This document shows, one piece after another, positions 24,456 to 34,945 of a stretch of DNA of 64,000 bases (its first letter is position 1; each line of letters starts with the position of its first letter). Source of the DNA: JADMIH01 sp036399775 (lineage in GTDB: Bacteria; Chloroflexota; Chloroflexia; QHBQ01; JADMIH01); the NCBI GenBank assembly GCA_036399775.1, contig DASWMJ010000075.1, positions 1 through 64,000 on the forward strand, read 5' to 3'. The notes under the pieces were generated by a model, which worked only from the letters and a program-made list of their open reading frames with translations, did no database searches and was not told where the DNA came from. The translations under genes were made by a program, and so were the position numbers.

Positions 24456-25040
24456 TTGTCTGCTTGTACCTCCGTGTGATTACGAAGTTGACGTGCCCCC
24501 ACGGACCTACCATGCAGCCTCCCGCTTCATAGGAAGACGCTGAGTTGAGCTATGTCAATTGGCCCTAATAGTATGCAACATTTGGACGTATGTCAAATGC
24601 GGGACGTCTGAAATAAGTGACTTCTCACACATTTCCCTTCAATAATGCCTGCCTCTTCTTTATTGATAACATATTGTAGACTATCAACACGGTTTGGTCT
24701 AACTAAGAGCTTAGATCAAAATCCTAATCCGTCCGAGGGAGGGAACCACTTTGTATCAGCCCGCCATAGTACCCTGTGATGGCTACCTGTCCCATCCGTG
24801 CTAATGAGACCATGTGAACAAGTGTTGCAACAATCGTTTGCTAGGTGATTTTGCTACTAGATTTAGCAGAGTAGCGCTCCTATCACATACCTGATATTGT
24901 GGCACGCATAATTGTTGCAACACTACCAGATGGGTAGCCTCCGTAGGGAGGCTTTGTTAGATGTAGCCCGCAGATTTATCTGCTGGGCGGTCTCGCCACC
25001 GCGTATCATGCCGTGCGATAGATGCGTACATGCCTCGATG
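24456..25040. other. Long non-coding gap upstream of the GmrSD/AlbA_2 gene
   Basis: This 585-base AT-rich stretch has no coding frame I can support. It contains two TGTTGCAACA palindromes in inverted orientation (24819-24833 and 24912-24926). Around 24931-24985 there is a pair of small hairpins, GTAGCCTCCG with GGAGGCT, and GCCCGCAGAT with ATCTGCTGGGC. These resemble the small-hairpin repeat at 45.7 kb. It probably also holds the gene's promoter, which I could not place. Confidence 0.6.
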
Positions 25041-26564
25041 TCAGTCCAGCACCACGTCGTGCGGCCCGCTCTCCCTTATTCCTGCGGGGGTGACGCGCAC
25101 GAAGCGGGCGTTCGACCATAGCTCCTCAAGGTTGCGGGCGTTGCAGTAGCTCATGCCGCTACGCAGGCCGCCGACCAGTTGCAGCAGCACTTCCCGTACA
25201 GGCCCGCGATAGGGCACCATCGCCTCCACGCCTTCGGGCACCACCTGGCTCACCCAGCTATCGTCTTCCTGCTGGGTGATGTCCGAGATTTCGCGTTCGC
25301 GCCTGCGCCGCGCCGTCGTGGCGCTGAGGGAGGCCATGCCCCTGTAGGTCTTGTAGCGCTGGCCGCGCCGCGTGATAGTCTGGCCGGGGCTTTCGTCGGT
25401 GCCCGCCAGCAGCCCGCCAAGCATGACCGTAGACGCGCCCGCAGCCAGCGCCTTCGCGATGTCGCCCGACGCCTTTATGCCCCCGTCGGCGATGACCGGC
25501 ACCCCTGCCTCCCGGCATATCTCCGCGCAATCGAGCAGCGCCGAAAACTGAGGTACGCCCGCGCCCGTGACGATGCGCGTCGTGCAGGTAGAACCCGGTC
25601 CGACGCCTACTTTCACCGCGTCCACGCCCGACTTGATAAGGTCAAGCGCACCCTCGGCGGTGGCGACGTTGCCCGCGATCACGTCGGTTTCCGGCCAACG
25701 CTCTTTTAGCTGCGTGACAACATCTATCACAGCATCGGAATGCCCATGCGCCACGTCAACCACCAGCACGTCCGCGCCCGCGTCGAGCAAAGCCGCCGCC
25801 CGCTCCATCACCCCACCTGTCACGCCGATGGCCGCGCCGACCAATAACCTGCCTCTCCGATCTTTGGCAGCCCTGGGGTTCTTGCCGCCCTGCTCTATAT
25901 CTTTCGCGGTAATCAAGCCCATGACAGCGCCGTCGTCCACGAGGGGCAGCTTCTCTATTTTGTGCGTGCTGAATATATCCTGCGCCTCCGCTATCGAGAT
26001 GTCGGCGGGCGCGGTGACCAGTTTCTGCCTGGGTGTCATCACGTCTTGCACGAAGAGGTCAGGGTTGCGTACGAAGCGCACGTCCCTTGCCGACAGTAGC
26101 CCGATTAGCTTGCCCTGCTCGTCAACCACCACCAAGCCGCCCACGTCTCGCCGCTCCATGAGTTGGCGCGCGTGCTCTATGGTGGTCTCCGGCGAGATCG
26201 TGTAAGGCTGGGCAATCACGAACGACTCCGCACGCTTCACCCGCCGCACTTCGTCCGCCTGCATCTCAATCGTCAGGAAGCGGTGGATGATGCCTATTCC
26301 GCCCTGCCGCGCCATCTCTATCGCCATAGCCGACTCGGTAACAGTGTCCATGTTCGCGCTCACGACAGGCATGTGCAACTTTATGCTGCGAGATAGATAG
26401 GTAGAGGTGTCCACGTCGCGGCGGGACGCAATGCTAGAGCGTTGCGGCACCAGCAGCACGTCGTCATAAGAGAGGGCTAGCGGCACCTCCTGTATCGTAT
26501 GCTGCTCGTAGCCGATATGTCCCCTCTTAGAATTGCTCTTTGATTTGATAGAAGCGGCGGGCAT
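25041..26564 (-). CDS. guaB: Inosine 5'-monophosphate dehydrogenase
   Basis: Oxidises IMP to XMP with NAD, the rate-limiting step to GMP. The 507-residue protein has the (beta/alpha)8 barrel with the catalytic Cys in GPGSTCTTRIVTG, the IMP-binding DGGIKASGDIAKALAAGA and the mobile flap region RYKTYRGMASL. A pair of CBS domains is inserted at ~110-230. The frame is open to 26678, but the ATG at 26564 has AGGAG 7 bases upstream, and the extra upstream codons lie in a dispersed repeat. guaA, which uses its product, is at 7.7 kb. The gene is divergent from the aconitase fusion. Confidence 0.97.
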   Translation of the reverse strand: MPAASIKSKSNSKRGHIGYEQHTIQEVPLALSYDDVLLVPQRSSIASRRDVDTSTYLSRSIKLHMPVVSANMDTVTESAMAIEMARQGGIGIIHRFLTIEMQADEVRRVKRAESFVIAQPYTISPETTIEHARQLMERRDVGGLVVVDEQGKLIGLLSARDVRFVRNPDLFVQDVMTPRQKLVTAPADISIAEAQDIFSTHKIEKLPLVDDGAVMGLITAKDIEQGGKNPRAAKDRRGRLLVGAAIGVTGGVMERAAALLDAGADVLVVDVAHGHSDAVIDVVTQLKERWPETDVIAGNVATAEGALDLIKSGVDAVKVGVGPGSTCTTRIVTGAGVPQFSALLDCAEICREAGVPVIADGGIKASGDIAKALAAGASTVMLGGLLAGTDESPGQTITRRGQRYKTYRGMASLSATTARRRREREISDITQQEDDSWVSQVVPEGVEAMVPYRGPVREVLLQLVGGLRSGMSYCNARNLEELWSNARFVRVTPAGIRESGPHDVVLD

Positions 26565-26599
26565 AATCTTACTCCTGGTTCGGTGCTCGTTCTGTTCCA

Positions 26600-26745
26600 A
26601 CCAATTATACAGGGAAACGTAAAACGTATTGCGTAACACACTTACTATCTCAGCGTCTCCGCACCTCTGCGGTTCCATCGTAACTACCTTAGCGAACTTT
26701 GCGCTTCTTTGCGTCTTTGCGGTTCCGTCTTAGTCATTACGCCAT
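26600..26745. repeat. Dispersed MITE-like repeat, CTGCGG/CTTTGTG family, copy 2
   Basis: The copy reads CTCAGCGTCTCCGCACCTCT, then a CTTAGCGAACTTTGCG part, with the outer end ACGTAAAACGTATTGCG. It lies in the divergent region between guaB and the aconitase fusion. It supplies the codons of the spurious longer guaB start. Confidence 0.85.
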
Positions 26746-26778
26746 ATGTTTCCGCGTCTGCGAAGGGGCGGCAGTATG

Positions 26779-26787
26779 TGATATAAT
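26779..26787 (+). promoter_or_regulatory. Extended -10 promoter of the aconitase fusion
   Basis: TGATATAAT is a perfect extended -10; transcription would start near 26794. The leader of ~70 bases ends in GGGAGGAG 5 bases before the ATG. No good -35 is visible. Confidence 0.7.
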
Positions 26788-26865
26788 TAACGTAGATTCT
26801 CTTTAAGTTAAAATGCAGCTCAAAAAGAAAGAGTTGCCGCACAATGATGTCGCGGGAGGAGTGTA

Positions 26866-29751
26866 ATGCCACAAAATATAGTTCAGAAAATTATCGGGAG
26901 CCACCTAGTCTCCGGGGAGATGGTGCCTGGAAAAGAGGTGGCGATTAAGATTGACCAGACGCTCACGCAGGACGCCACGGGCACGATGTCTTACCTTCAG
27001 TTCGAGGCGATGGGCATACCGCAGGTTAGGACAGAGCTATCGGTCAGCTACGTAGACCACAACATGCTTCAAACAGGCTTCGAGAATGCCGACGACCACC
27101 GCTTCCTACAGTCAATCGCGGCCAAGTACGGGGTCTACTTCTCTCGCCCCGGCAACGGCATATGCCACCAGATACACCTTGAGCGGTTCGCCATACCGGG
27201 CAAGACGCTGCTAGGCTCTGACAGCCACACGCCGACGTGCGGCGGCCTCTGCACGCTCTCCATAGGCGCGGGCGGCCTCGACGTGGCGGTGGCGATGGGC
27301 GGCGGTCCTTTCTATACCGCTATGCCCGAAGTATGGCTGGTGAGGCTCGTAGGCAAGCGCCAGCCCTGGGTTGCCGCTAAGGACATCATCTTCGAGTTGC
27401 TGCGCCGTCTGACCGTGAAGGGCGGCGTGGGCAAGATATTCGAGTATGGCGGTCCCGGCGTGGCCGACCTCTCGGTGCCCGAGCGCGGCACTATAACCAA
27501 CATGGGCGCGGAACTGGGCGCCACCACCTCCATCTTCCCCTCCGACCATCGCAGCAAGCAGTACATGGAAGCCCAGCAGCGCGGCAAAGACTGGGTAGAG
27601 GTTTTAGCAGACCCTGATGCCGAATACGACGGTGTGATAGAGATCATCCTGGACGAGCTTGAGCCGATGCTGTCGCAGCCGCACAGCCCGGACAACGTAG
27701 TGCCCGTGCGCCAGGTGGCCGGAACGCCCGTATCCCAGGTGCTTGTCGGGTCCTGCACCAATTCTTCTTTTGTAGACCTACAGACCGTCTCCGAGGTGTT
27801 GAAGGGCAAGACGGTCCACCCCGATCTGTCGTTCGGCGTGACGCCCGGCTCGCGCCAGGTGTACACGATGATAGCCCGCTCCGGCGCGCTGGGCGACCTG
27901 ATAGAGTCGGGCGCTCGCATACTGGAGTCGGCGTGCGGCCCTTGCATCGGCATGGGGCAGGCACCATCTTCCGGCGCGGTGTCGGTGCGCTCGTTCAACC
28001 GCAACTTCGAGGGTCGCTCCGGCACGCCCAACGCCAACGTATATCTGGCCTCACCTGAGACGTGCGCCGCCAGCGCCCTCACTGGCGTCATCACCGACCC
28101 CCGCGATCTTGGCTCACGGATAGTGATTGACGTGCCCGACAAGTTCCTGGTCGAAGACAACATGATCATGCCGCCCGCCGAGGACCCCGAAAAGGTAGAG
28201 GTACTGCGTGGGCCTAACATCAAGCCCCTGCCCATCAACAAGCCGATGGAAAAGGACCTGTCGGGCAAGGTGCTGCTCAAGGTGGGCGACAATATCACCA
28301 CCGACCATATCATGCCGGCAGGCGCGAAGGTGCTGCCCTTGCGCTCCAACATCCCCGCCATCTCCGAGTACGTCTTCGAGAAGGTTGACCCCAACTTTGC
28401 GATGCGCGCCCAATCGTTGGGTGGGGGTATCGTCGTGGGTGGCAGCAACTACGGGCAGGGTTCCAGCCGCGAGCATGCGGCGTTAGCCCCTATGCACCTG
28501 GGCGTGCGTGCGGTGCTTTGCAAGAGCTTCGCTCGCATCCATAGGGCAAACCTCATCAACTTCGGCATATTGCCCCTGACCTTCGTTGACCCTCTGGACT
28601 ACCTGGAAATCAGTGAGGGTGATGAGATTTGCATAAAGGACGTGGGCCAGCGTCTTGAAGAGGGCGTAGAAACGCTGACGATGGAGAACCGCACCAAAGG
28701 CACACAGTTCGAGGTGCGGCACGGCCTCACGCCCCGCCAGGTGAACATAATGCTGGTGGGTGGGCTGCTCAACTACATCCGCGACAGGGGCGACGCGACC
28801 AACGTGGAGCGCGAAGCCACCGCCGCCGCGCATGGCAGCACTACCGCCATGCCTACCTCCACCACCAAGACCACCGACGTGCCGGGCGAGAAGCCCAGGC
28901 CGCTCGCCAGGGCAGAGCTGTTCGACAAGATGGTCGTGGAGCGGGCCGAGCGGTCAGCCGCCGAGCATGACAAGCTAGGTCACGGCCTGCACGAAAAGAC
29001 CGACCGCAGGCTGGCCGACTTGGTGGGGGCAAAACCGGGCCAGACCTGCCTCGACATCGCCACCGCCACCGGCACCCTGGCTATCCCTCTCGCCAGCTAC
29101 GTCGGCAGCGAGGGGAAGGTAGTGGCGATAGACCTCGCTCAGGGTATGCTCGACTTCGCGGCCAGGAAGGCTCGCGCCCACAAGGTACGCAACATCGAGT
29201 TCAAGAAGATGGACGCGCAGCACCTGGAGCTTGAGGACAACTCCTTCGACATCGTGGTGTGCAGCCTGGCTATCTTCTACTTCCCCGACATACCGGGCGC
29301 GCTGCAAGAGATGATGCGCGTGCTCAAGCCGGGCGGTACGCTGGGCATATCAACGGCGGACGCGGCCAATGCCTTCTCCCCGCTGAGTCCAACGTACATC
29401 GCACGCCTCAATAAGACGGCTGACGAACTCGACATCCACCCTCCCTCATACTCTGACGACTCAACGCTCACCAGGCAGAAGGCTGGCCTCGAATCGCTGC
29501 TGAAAGAGGCAGGCTTCGCGGACGTTGAAGTGCGCGAGGAGCAGATACCCGTCCACTTCAGCAGCTTCGAAGACTGGTGGAACTACGGGCGCGGCAGCAC
29601 CTGGGGCGACCTCGTGCTGGATGCTATGACCGAGGGCGACCGGTCCGACTTCAAGAAGAAACACGCCGACGAGATCAAGAAGCACTTCAGCAAGGATGGC
29701 GTCAAGACCGCTACGCCCGTGCTCTTCGCTATCGCACACAAGCCGGAGTAG
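26866..29751 (+). CDS. Aconitate hydratase fused to a class I SAM-dependent methyltransferase
   Basis: One 961-residue frame holds two enzymes. Residues 1-645 are a complete aconitase of the ~650-residue type. It has GSDSHTPTCGGL (117-128), the Fe-S ligands Cys297 in GSCTNSS and Cys357/Cys360 in ACGPCIGMGQ, and the swivel-domain signature GSSREHAAL (532-540). A Thr/Ala-rich linker (646-680) follows. Residues ~681-961 are a UbiE/Coq5-like methyltransferase with motif I CLDIATATGTLAI (728-740), an acidic AIDLAQGM and the post-I SLAIFYFPDIPGAL. In motif I, ATATG replaces the usual GCGTG-type loop, so SAM binding may be altered. Aconitase interconverts citrate and isocitrate. A methyltransferase acting on the side product trans-aconitate is known (Tam), but this domain looks more like UbiE. 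No frameshift or internal stop separates the parts. Confidence 0.9.
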   Translation: MPQNIVQKIIGSHLVSGEMVPGKEVAIKIDQTLTQDATGTMSYLQFEAMGIPQVRTELSVSYVDHNMLQTGFENADDHRFLQSIAAKYGVYFSRPGNGICHQIHLERFAIPGKTLLGSDSHTPTCGGLCTLSIGAGGLDVAVAMGGGPFYTAMPEVWLVRLVGKRQPWVAAKDIIFELLRRLTVKGGVGKIFEYGGPGVADLSVPERGTITNMGAELGATTSIFPSDHRSKQYMEAQQRGKDWVEVLADPDAEYDGVIEIILDELEPMLSQPHSPDNVVPVRQVAGTPVSQVLVGSCTNSSFVDLQTVSEVLKGKTVHPDLSFGVTPGSRQVYTMIARSGALGDLIESGARILESACGPCIGMGQAPSSGAVSVRSFNRNFEGRSGTPNANVYLASPETCAASALTGVITDPRDLGSRIVIDVPDKFLVEDNMIMPPAEDPEKVEVLRGPNIKPLPINKPMEKDLSGKVLLKVGDNITTDHIMPAGAKVLPLRSNIPAISEYVFEKVDPNFAMRAQSLGGGIVVGGSNYGQGSSREHAALAPMHLGVRAVLCKSFARIHRANLINFGILPLTFVDPLDYLEISEGDEICIKDVGQRLEEGVETLTMENRTKGTQFEVRHGLTPRQVNIMLVGGLLNYIRDRGDATNVEREATAAAHGSTTAMPTSTTKTTDVPGEKPRPLARAELFDKMVVERAERSAAEHDKLGHGLHEKTDRRLADLVGAKPGQTCLDIATATGTLAIPLASYVGSEGKVVAIDLAQGMLDFAARKARAHKVRNIEFKKMDAQHLELEDNSFDIVVCSLAIFYFPDIPGALQEMMRVLKPGGTLGISTADAANAFSPLSPTYIARLNKTADELDIHPPSYSDDSTLTRQKAGLESLLKEAGFADVEVREEQIPVHFSSFEDWWNYGRGSTWGDLVLDAMTEGDRSDFKKKHADEIKKHFSKDGVKTATPVLFAIAHKPE

Positions 29752-29774
29752 AAGCGACATTTCGTTGAGAATGA

Positions 29775-29807
29775 GAAAAGGACCGGGCAGCAACCCCGGT
29801 CCTTTTC
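29775..29807 (+). terminator. Intrinsic terminator of the aconitase fusion
   Basis: A perfect 13-base stem (GAAAAGGACCGGG, 29775-29787, with 29795-29807) and 7-base loop, with an A-tract before and a T-tract at the end of the right arm. It starts 24 bases after the stop codon. Confidence 0.88.
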
Positions 29808-29868
29808 TGATGCCGGGGTATGTGGTGCAACTTAGTTGTCAAGTGGGTTTTAGGTAAATTTTGATACA

Positions 29869-30480
29869 ATGAAAGAAGGTATGAGCGCCAGCAAATATAC
29901 AAGCGAACAGGTTAAGGATATTTACAGGACTACCGAAGAGCGGGTTGCTAACTACGCGCGCTCGCAGCGATTGCACATCATACAGGAATTGTATTCAAGC
30001 GAGGATGCCGAGAGGCTGGACAAGGTCTTCTATCCAAATTTGATTCAACCATTGATCTATTCATATCTATTCGATAACGTAGAGCAGTACAGGGATTTCA
30101 TGCATTTACCCCAGGTTGCGCTTGATAATCTCTATCTAAGGCTGAATGGGAGTTTGTCCAGGCAGGTTTTTAGCTCTTTACGCGCGTTAGATGCTCCTTT
30201 GGATATTGAAGTTCTTACAGAAGACGTTTCAAATAGCCTGGAACGCTTGATGAGTATCTACGAGGACTCAGGCCGGGATTGGGAGAAAGAGGCAAGAATA
30301 TGGAGCGAACGCTTAACTGATGAGGATCTCGATATATGGGAATTAGCTTTGCGGGATGAAGATCCTATAACCATAAAGGAGCAGCTAAAGTTGATTGAGG
30401 ACCCTGCTGAAATAATACAGAGGATCCAATTTTTGCAACGTGATTTGCTCCTTGCCTTCTTGAGAGGATTGTCTAAGTAA
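29869..30480 (+). CDS. Hypothetical protein upstream of an Xre/RES pair
   Basis: A 203-residue, low-GC, acidic and almost entirely helical protein that I do not recognise (YTSEQVKDIYRTTEERVANY, LFDNVEQYRDFMHLPQVALD, LTDEDLDIWELALRDEDP). There is no signal peptide or membrane segment. The start is uncertain. The ATG at 29869 lacks a ribosome binding site, whereas the one at 29881 has AGAAGG only 1 base away. A TGATACAAT extended -10-like element overlaps the first ATG. It lies 36 bases before the antitoxin gene and could be co-transcribed with it. Confidence 0.65.
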   Translation: MKEGMSASKYTSEQVKDIYRTTEERVANYARSQRLHIIQELYSSEDAERLDKVFYPNLIQPLIYSYLFDNVEQYRDFMHLPQVALDNLYLRLNGSLSRQVFSSLRALDAPLDIEVLTEDVSNSLERLMSIYEDSGRDWEKEARIWSERLTDEDLDIWELALRDEDPITIKEQLKLIEDPAEIIQRIQFLQRDLLLAFLRGLSK

Positions 30481-30516
30481 CTTACGCGTGCTAAACCTAG
30501 CTGAAAGGGTAAGAAC

Positions 30517-31002
30517 ATGGGAATTCAGATAAGTGCGGGTACAGATTGGCTGCCAGCCCTGTCTACTAGCCGGAAAAGTATGTTGTTGAGCATAGCAGCT
30601 TCAGAGAAAGAGACGCGCAGTAGAGCTACGCAATCTGCGGTCATTGTTCGCGCTCGCCGGAATACGTTAAAGGCGAGCAAAGAAGAGATACTTACCTATC
30701 TGAAAGAACTATTGCCCGAGGCGTTGCTTCGTAAGATCGCTAATATTAAAGATCAGGGGATCCTTGAACGTTGGATGAAGGGGAACTCACAACCGGATTT
30801 GGATGCTGGAACAGGACAGAGGCTAAGGGCAGCCTATGAAATTGCCCAAATGCTCAGCGATTCAAACTCGCCAGAGCTAATTAGAGCTTGGTTCGCAGGA
30901 CCTGACCCTCAACTTAGTGAGATGTCGCCCGCTCAAGCGATACATGATGGGCGATTGAAAGAGGCTATTGCTGCTGCTCGTGTGTTCGTTATTAGCGGTT
31001 AG
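30517..31002 (+). CDS. Xre/MbcA/ParS-type antitoxin
   Basis: A 161-residue protein with an N-terminal helical DNA-binding part (~54-98, including LRKIANIKDQGILERWMKGN) and a C-terminal toxin-binding domain (~105-158). The latter has IRAWFAGPDPQLSEMSPAQA and LKEAIAAARVFV, the pattern that defines the Xre/MbcA/ParS toxin-binding domain. Such antitoxins bind RES-domain toxins and repress their own promoter. The RES protein follows directly downstream, in the usual antitoxin-first order. A 12-base hairpin separates the two genes. Confidence 0.82.
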   Translation: MGIQISAGTDWLPALSTSRKSMLLSIAASEKETRSRATQSAVIVRARRNTLKASKEEILTYLKELLPEALLRKIANIKDQGILERWMKGNSQPDLDAGTGQRLRAAYEIAQMLSDSNSPELIRAWFAGPDPQLSEMSPAQAIHDGRLKEAIAAARVFVISG

Positions 31003-31030
31003 AAGCTCTCTCAAGATGGGCATGTTGAAT

Positions 31031-31060
31031 ATAAGGGGTGCAAGCCTATGCACCCCTTAT
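31031..31060 (+). promoter_or_regulatory. Perfect hairpin between antitoxin and toxin genes
   Basis: ATAAGGGGTGCA (31031-31042), a 6-base loop and its perfect complement (31049-31060) lie 28 bases after the antitoxin stop and 28 bases before the chosen toxin ATG. It could be an intercistronic attenuator lowering toxin output, or an operator for the Xre antitoxin. It has no strong T-tract. Confidence 0.7.
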
Positions 31061-31088
31061 AAATGCTCCCGATAAATCAAATTCTGAG

Positions 31089-31817
31089 ATGACTTCCAGC
31101 GACTTCCCTTCCAAGAAAGTGCCTACGGGTCTTGTCTATCGAATTGCTCATGGCCCCGACCCATTTGAGCCGGTACCTTGGCGATATGCACTCAACGGTA
31201 GGAGATTCACAGGCCGGTGGGATGATCCAAGTGGGGACTGGGGAGCGCCGGAGGAGGACCGCTACCGCGTCATTTGTTGTGCATCAGAGCAAGTAGGAGC
31301 TTTTGAAGAAAAGCTGTCGAGATACATCAGACGTGGCCGCATACCTACTGATTGGAACTCAGGAGGTAAGTATTTGCTCGGCAAGACGCGCCTCATCCCA
31401 GACCTTCTTTTTGCCGATATAGCAGAACATGAAGCGTTGCACATCATTAGAAGGGCGAATGTCTCTGGACTAAAGGAAGCTGTGGATCAGATAGAACAAG
31501 AGCTTGAACAAATAGCAAAGAACGCCGGCCTCATGATAGCCGAAGTTGATATTGATAGTAGTCTACTTACGGGTATTTGGCGTGACCCAACTCAAATAAT
31601 AGGACGCTACATTTACGAGTTACAAGATAAGCGTGGCAAGCCGATGTTCGACGGGATTAGATACTATTCCCGTTTCGGTCCTATGTGGGAGTGTTGGGCG
31701 GTGTTTATTGATAAGGATAGGCCTTTAAGACATTATCCCGAACCGCCCGAACCGATACCTAATGACCATCCAGGTCTGCTTCAAATTGCAGCGCATTACA
31801 AGATCCCTCCACCCTAG
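31089..31817 (+). CDS. RES-domain toxin
   Basis: RES toxins modify or degrade NAD or ADP-ribosylate targets to stop growth. This 242-residue protein has the family order: VYRIAHGPDPF, then GRRFTGRWDDP, then VICCASEQVGAFEEKL, and near the C-terminus FDGIRYYSR...CWAVFID. These carry the conserved Arg, Glu and Ser of the family. At 242 residues it is longer than typical RES toxins (~150-200). The extra part is a helical insert, AVDQIEQELEQIAKNAGL. The ATG at 31089 is preferred. An in-frame GTG at 31038 lies inside the hairpin stem and would be a poor start. Confidence 0.82.
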   Translation: MTSSDFPSKKVPTGLVYRIAHGPDPFEPVPWRYALNGRRFTGRWDDPSGDWGAPEEDRYRVICCASEQVGAFEEKLSRYIRRGRIPTDWNSGGKYLLGKTRLIPDLLFADIAEHEALHIIRRANVSGLKEAVDQIEQELEQIAKNAGLMIAEVDIDSSLLTGIWRDPTQIIGRYIYELQDKRGKPMFDGIRYYSRFGPMWECWAVFIDKDRPLRHYPEPPEPIPNDHPGLLQIAAHYKIPPP

Positions 31818-31900
31818 GACAAAGGTAGAGTCATCTATAAGGTCACTGCCTCTGGATTTCGACTCGCTTTGTGTATCCGCTAACAAATTGGATTGAGCAA

Positions 31901-32779
31901 CTAGAAAGGCCACCAACTGCTGCTCGAACTCCTATCCCTGCCTTGCTGAGAGGCCTGGTTGCCGCCTCCCTGGTCCCCTCCTAGCAGGCCACCTACGAGG
32001 CCACCCAGGCCGCCTAGCCCGCCCAATGCGCCAAGCGGGTCGGCCTGTTGCTCCTGGTCCTGCCCGTATGCGTCCCGGCCGGAAGGCTGGCTCTGTTGGC
32101 CCAATCCTCCGCCCTGTGATACCGCGCCCAGCACGCTAGGGAGCAGCGCGCCTACTATGCCTCCAAGTACGTTGGTGGCCGAGGCGGCACCAGGGTCAAT
32201 GTTCGCACCCGCATTGCCGAATGAGCCGTCTAACGGCACGCCACCTCGGCCCCTCCTGTGGGTGCCGGTGCTCTTCGCGCCTGTGACTGCGGACCCCAAT
32301 GCGCTCATTGCTGCCTGGGTGGTGTCCTGGCCCTGCTGCTTGGCGGTTATGAACCCTGTGACGGCAGGTATGAGCGCGTCCAGCATCGTGCCCTGGCCGG
32401 GCTGGGCCGGATTGTTCTGTTGCACCCCTCCCAGGAATGATTGCAGGAACGGCTGCAAGTCGCCCTGTGAGATGCCGCTACGTCCATCAAACTGCGTGGC
32501 CGCATTCTCAAGGCCGTCAGCATAGTAGCCTACCGCTTTACCCTGGCCCTTGCGCCGCATCTCCTGGGCCGCGATCCTTAGCTGGTCTCCCGCATCTTCA
32601 GTAGGCGCGCTCCTAGCGGCGGCTGCCGCGTTCTTGAATGCATTAGCAACACGCTCGCCGTGCGTGCCGCCGCCCGGCCCGGCGTCCGTCTCATTCAGCC
32701 GGTCCTGGTTCTGATTAAGCATTGAGGCAACCGAGTCGAGCAGGCTGCCCACATCTACTTGTTGTCTGTTCTGTTCCAC
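31901..32779 (-). CDS. DhaL/DAK2-like protein with degenerate nucleotide site and Gly-rich tail
   Basis: The protein (292 residues) aligns by eye with DhaL-type dihydroxyacetone kinase subunits. It has THGERVANAFKNA, KAVGYYADGLENAA, then PGQGTMLDALIPAVTGF, which closely matches the DhaL PGDKTMLDAL loop, and finally GNAGANIDPGAASA. However, the Mg-ATP loop that reads GDGDHG in DhaL is GGGTHG here, so the metal-binding aspartates are lost. No DhaK partner is nearby. After ~210 the chain becomes Gly/Gln/Leu-rich (GALGGLGGLGGLVGGLLGGD) and ends SSSSSWWPF. I infer a non-catalytic descendant, perhaps surface- or membrane-associated. The GTG at 32779 has AGGAGG 8 bases upstream. The longer frame (to 32845) lacks a site. 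Confidence 0.7.
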   Translation of the reverse strand: MEQNRQQVDVGSLLDSVASMLNQNQDRLNETDAGPGGGTHGERVANAFKNAAAAARSAPTEDAGDQLRIAAQEMRRKGQGKAVGYYADGLENAATQFDGRSGISQGDLQPFLQSFLGGVQQNNPAQPGQGTMLDALIPAVTGFITAKQQGQDTTQAAMSALGSAVTGAKSTGTHRRGRGGVPLDGSFGNAGANIDPGAASATNVLGGIVGALLPSVLGAVSQGGGLGQQSQPSGRDAYGQDQEQQADPLGALGGLGGLGGLVGGLLGGDQGGGNQASQQGRDRSSSSSWWPF

Positions 32780-32849
32780 AGCAAATACCTCCTGAGTAGG
32801 GTCGTCACGCGCCCTCCCACCTGTAGCAAGCACGTCATGTGCCACTGAG

Positions 32850-32923
32850 GTAATTACGAATTACGAATTACGAATTACATGATGCGTGAAACATAATTCG
32901 TAATTCGTAATTCGTAATTCGTT
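32850..32923. repeat. (ATTACGA)n inverted heptamer repeat after aspS
   Basis: A 26-base arm of ATTACGA heptamers (32852-32877) pairs perfectly with 32894-32919. The aspS stop codon falls in the adjoining ACGTAAAACG sequence, so the hairpin could serve as its terminator. Confidence 0.88.
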
Positions 32924-34759
<1,836 letters not shown>

Positions 34760-34802
34760 AATGTTGTTCCTCTCACCTGTTGGTTTTTGGGTATGTCCGC
34801 TC

Positions 34803-34832
34803 ATCCTATCACACCCTCTTGGGCCTTGTCCA
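34803..34832 (-). promoter_or_regulatory. Probable aspS promoter
   Basis: On the minus strand TGGACA (34832-34827) and TAGGAT (34808-34803) are 18 bases apart. Transcription would start near 34796, about 37 bases before the chosen aspS ATG. Confidence 0.5.
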
Positions 34833-34945
34833 GAACGTCCGGCGGGGGTAAACTGGAATTGGCCCGCGAAAATCTGAACCTTACAGCCCGGTTACCTGTA
34901 TCTTAAGGGTAGCAAGACATCCATCTATAAGGGGGTTGATAAGCT

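Noticed and set aside
26565..26678. Longer guaB start
   Set aside because: The extra codons come from a dispersed repeat. A good ribosome binding site precedes the internal ATG.
31038..31088. GTG at 31038 as start of the RES toxin
   Set aside because: It lies inside a perfect hairpin stem and adds residues not seen in the family.
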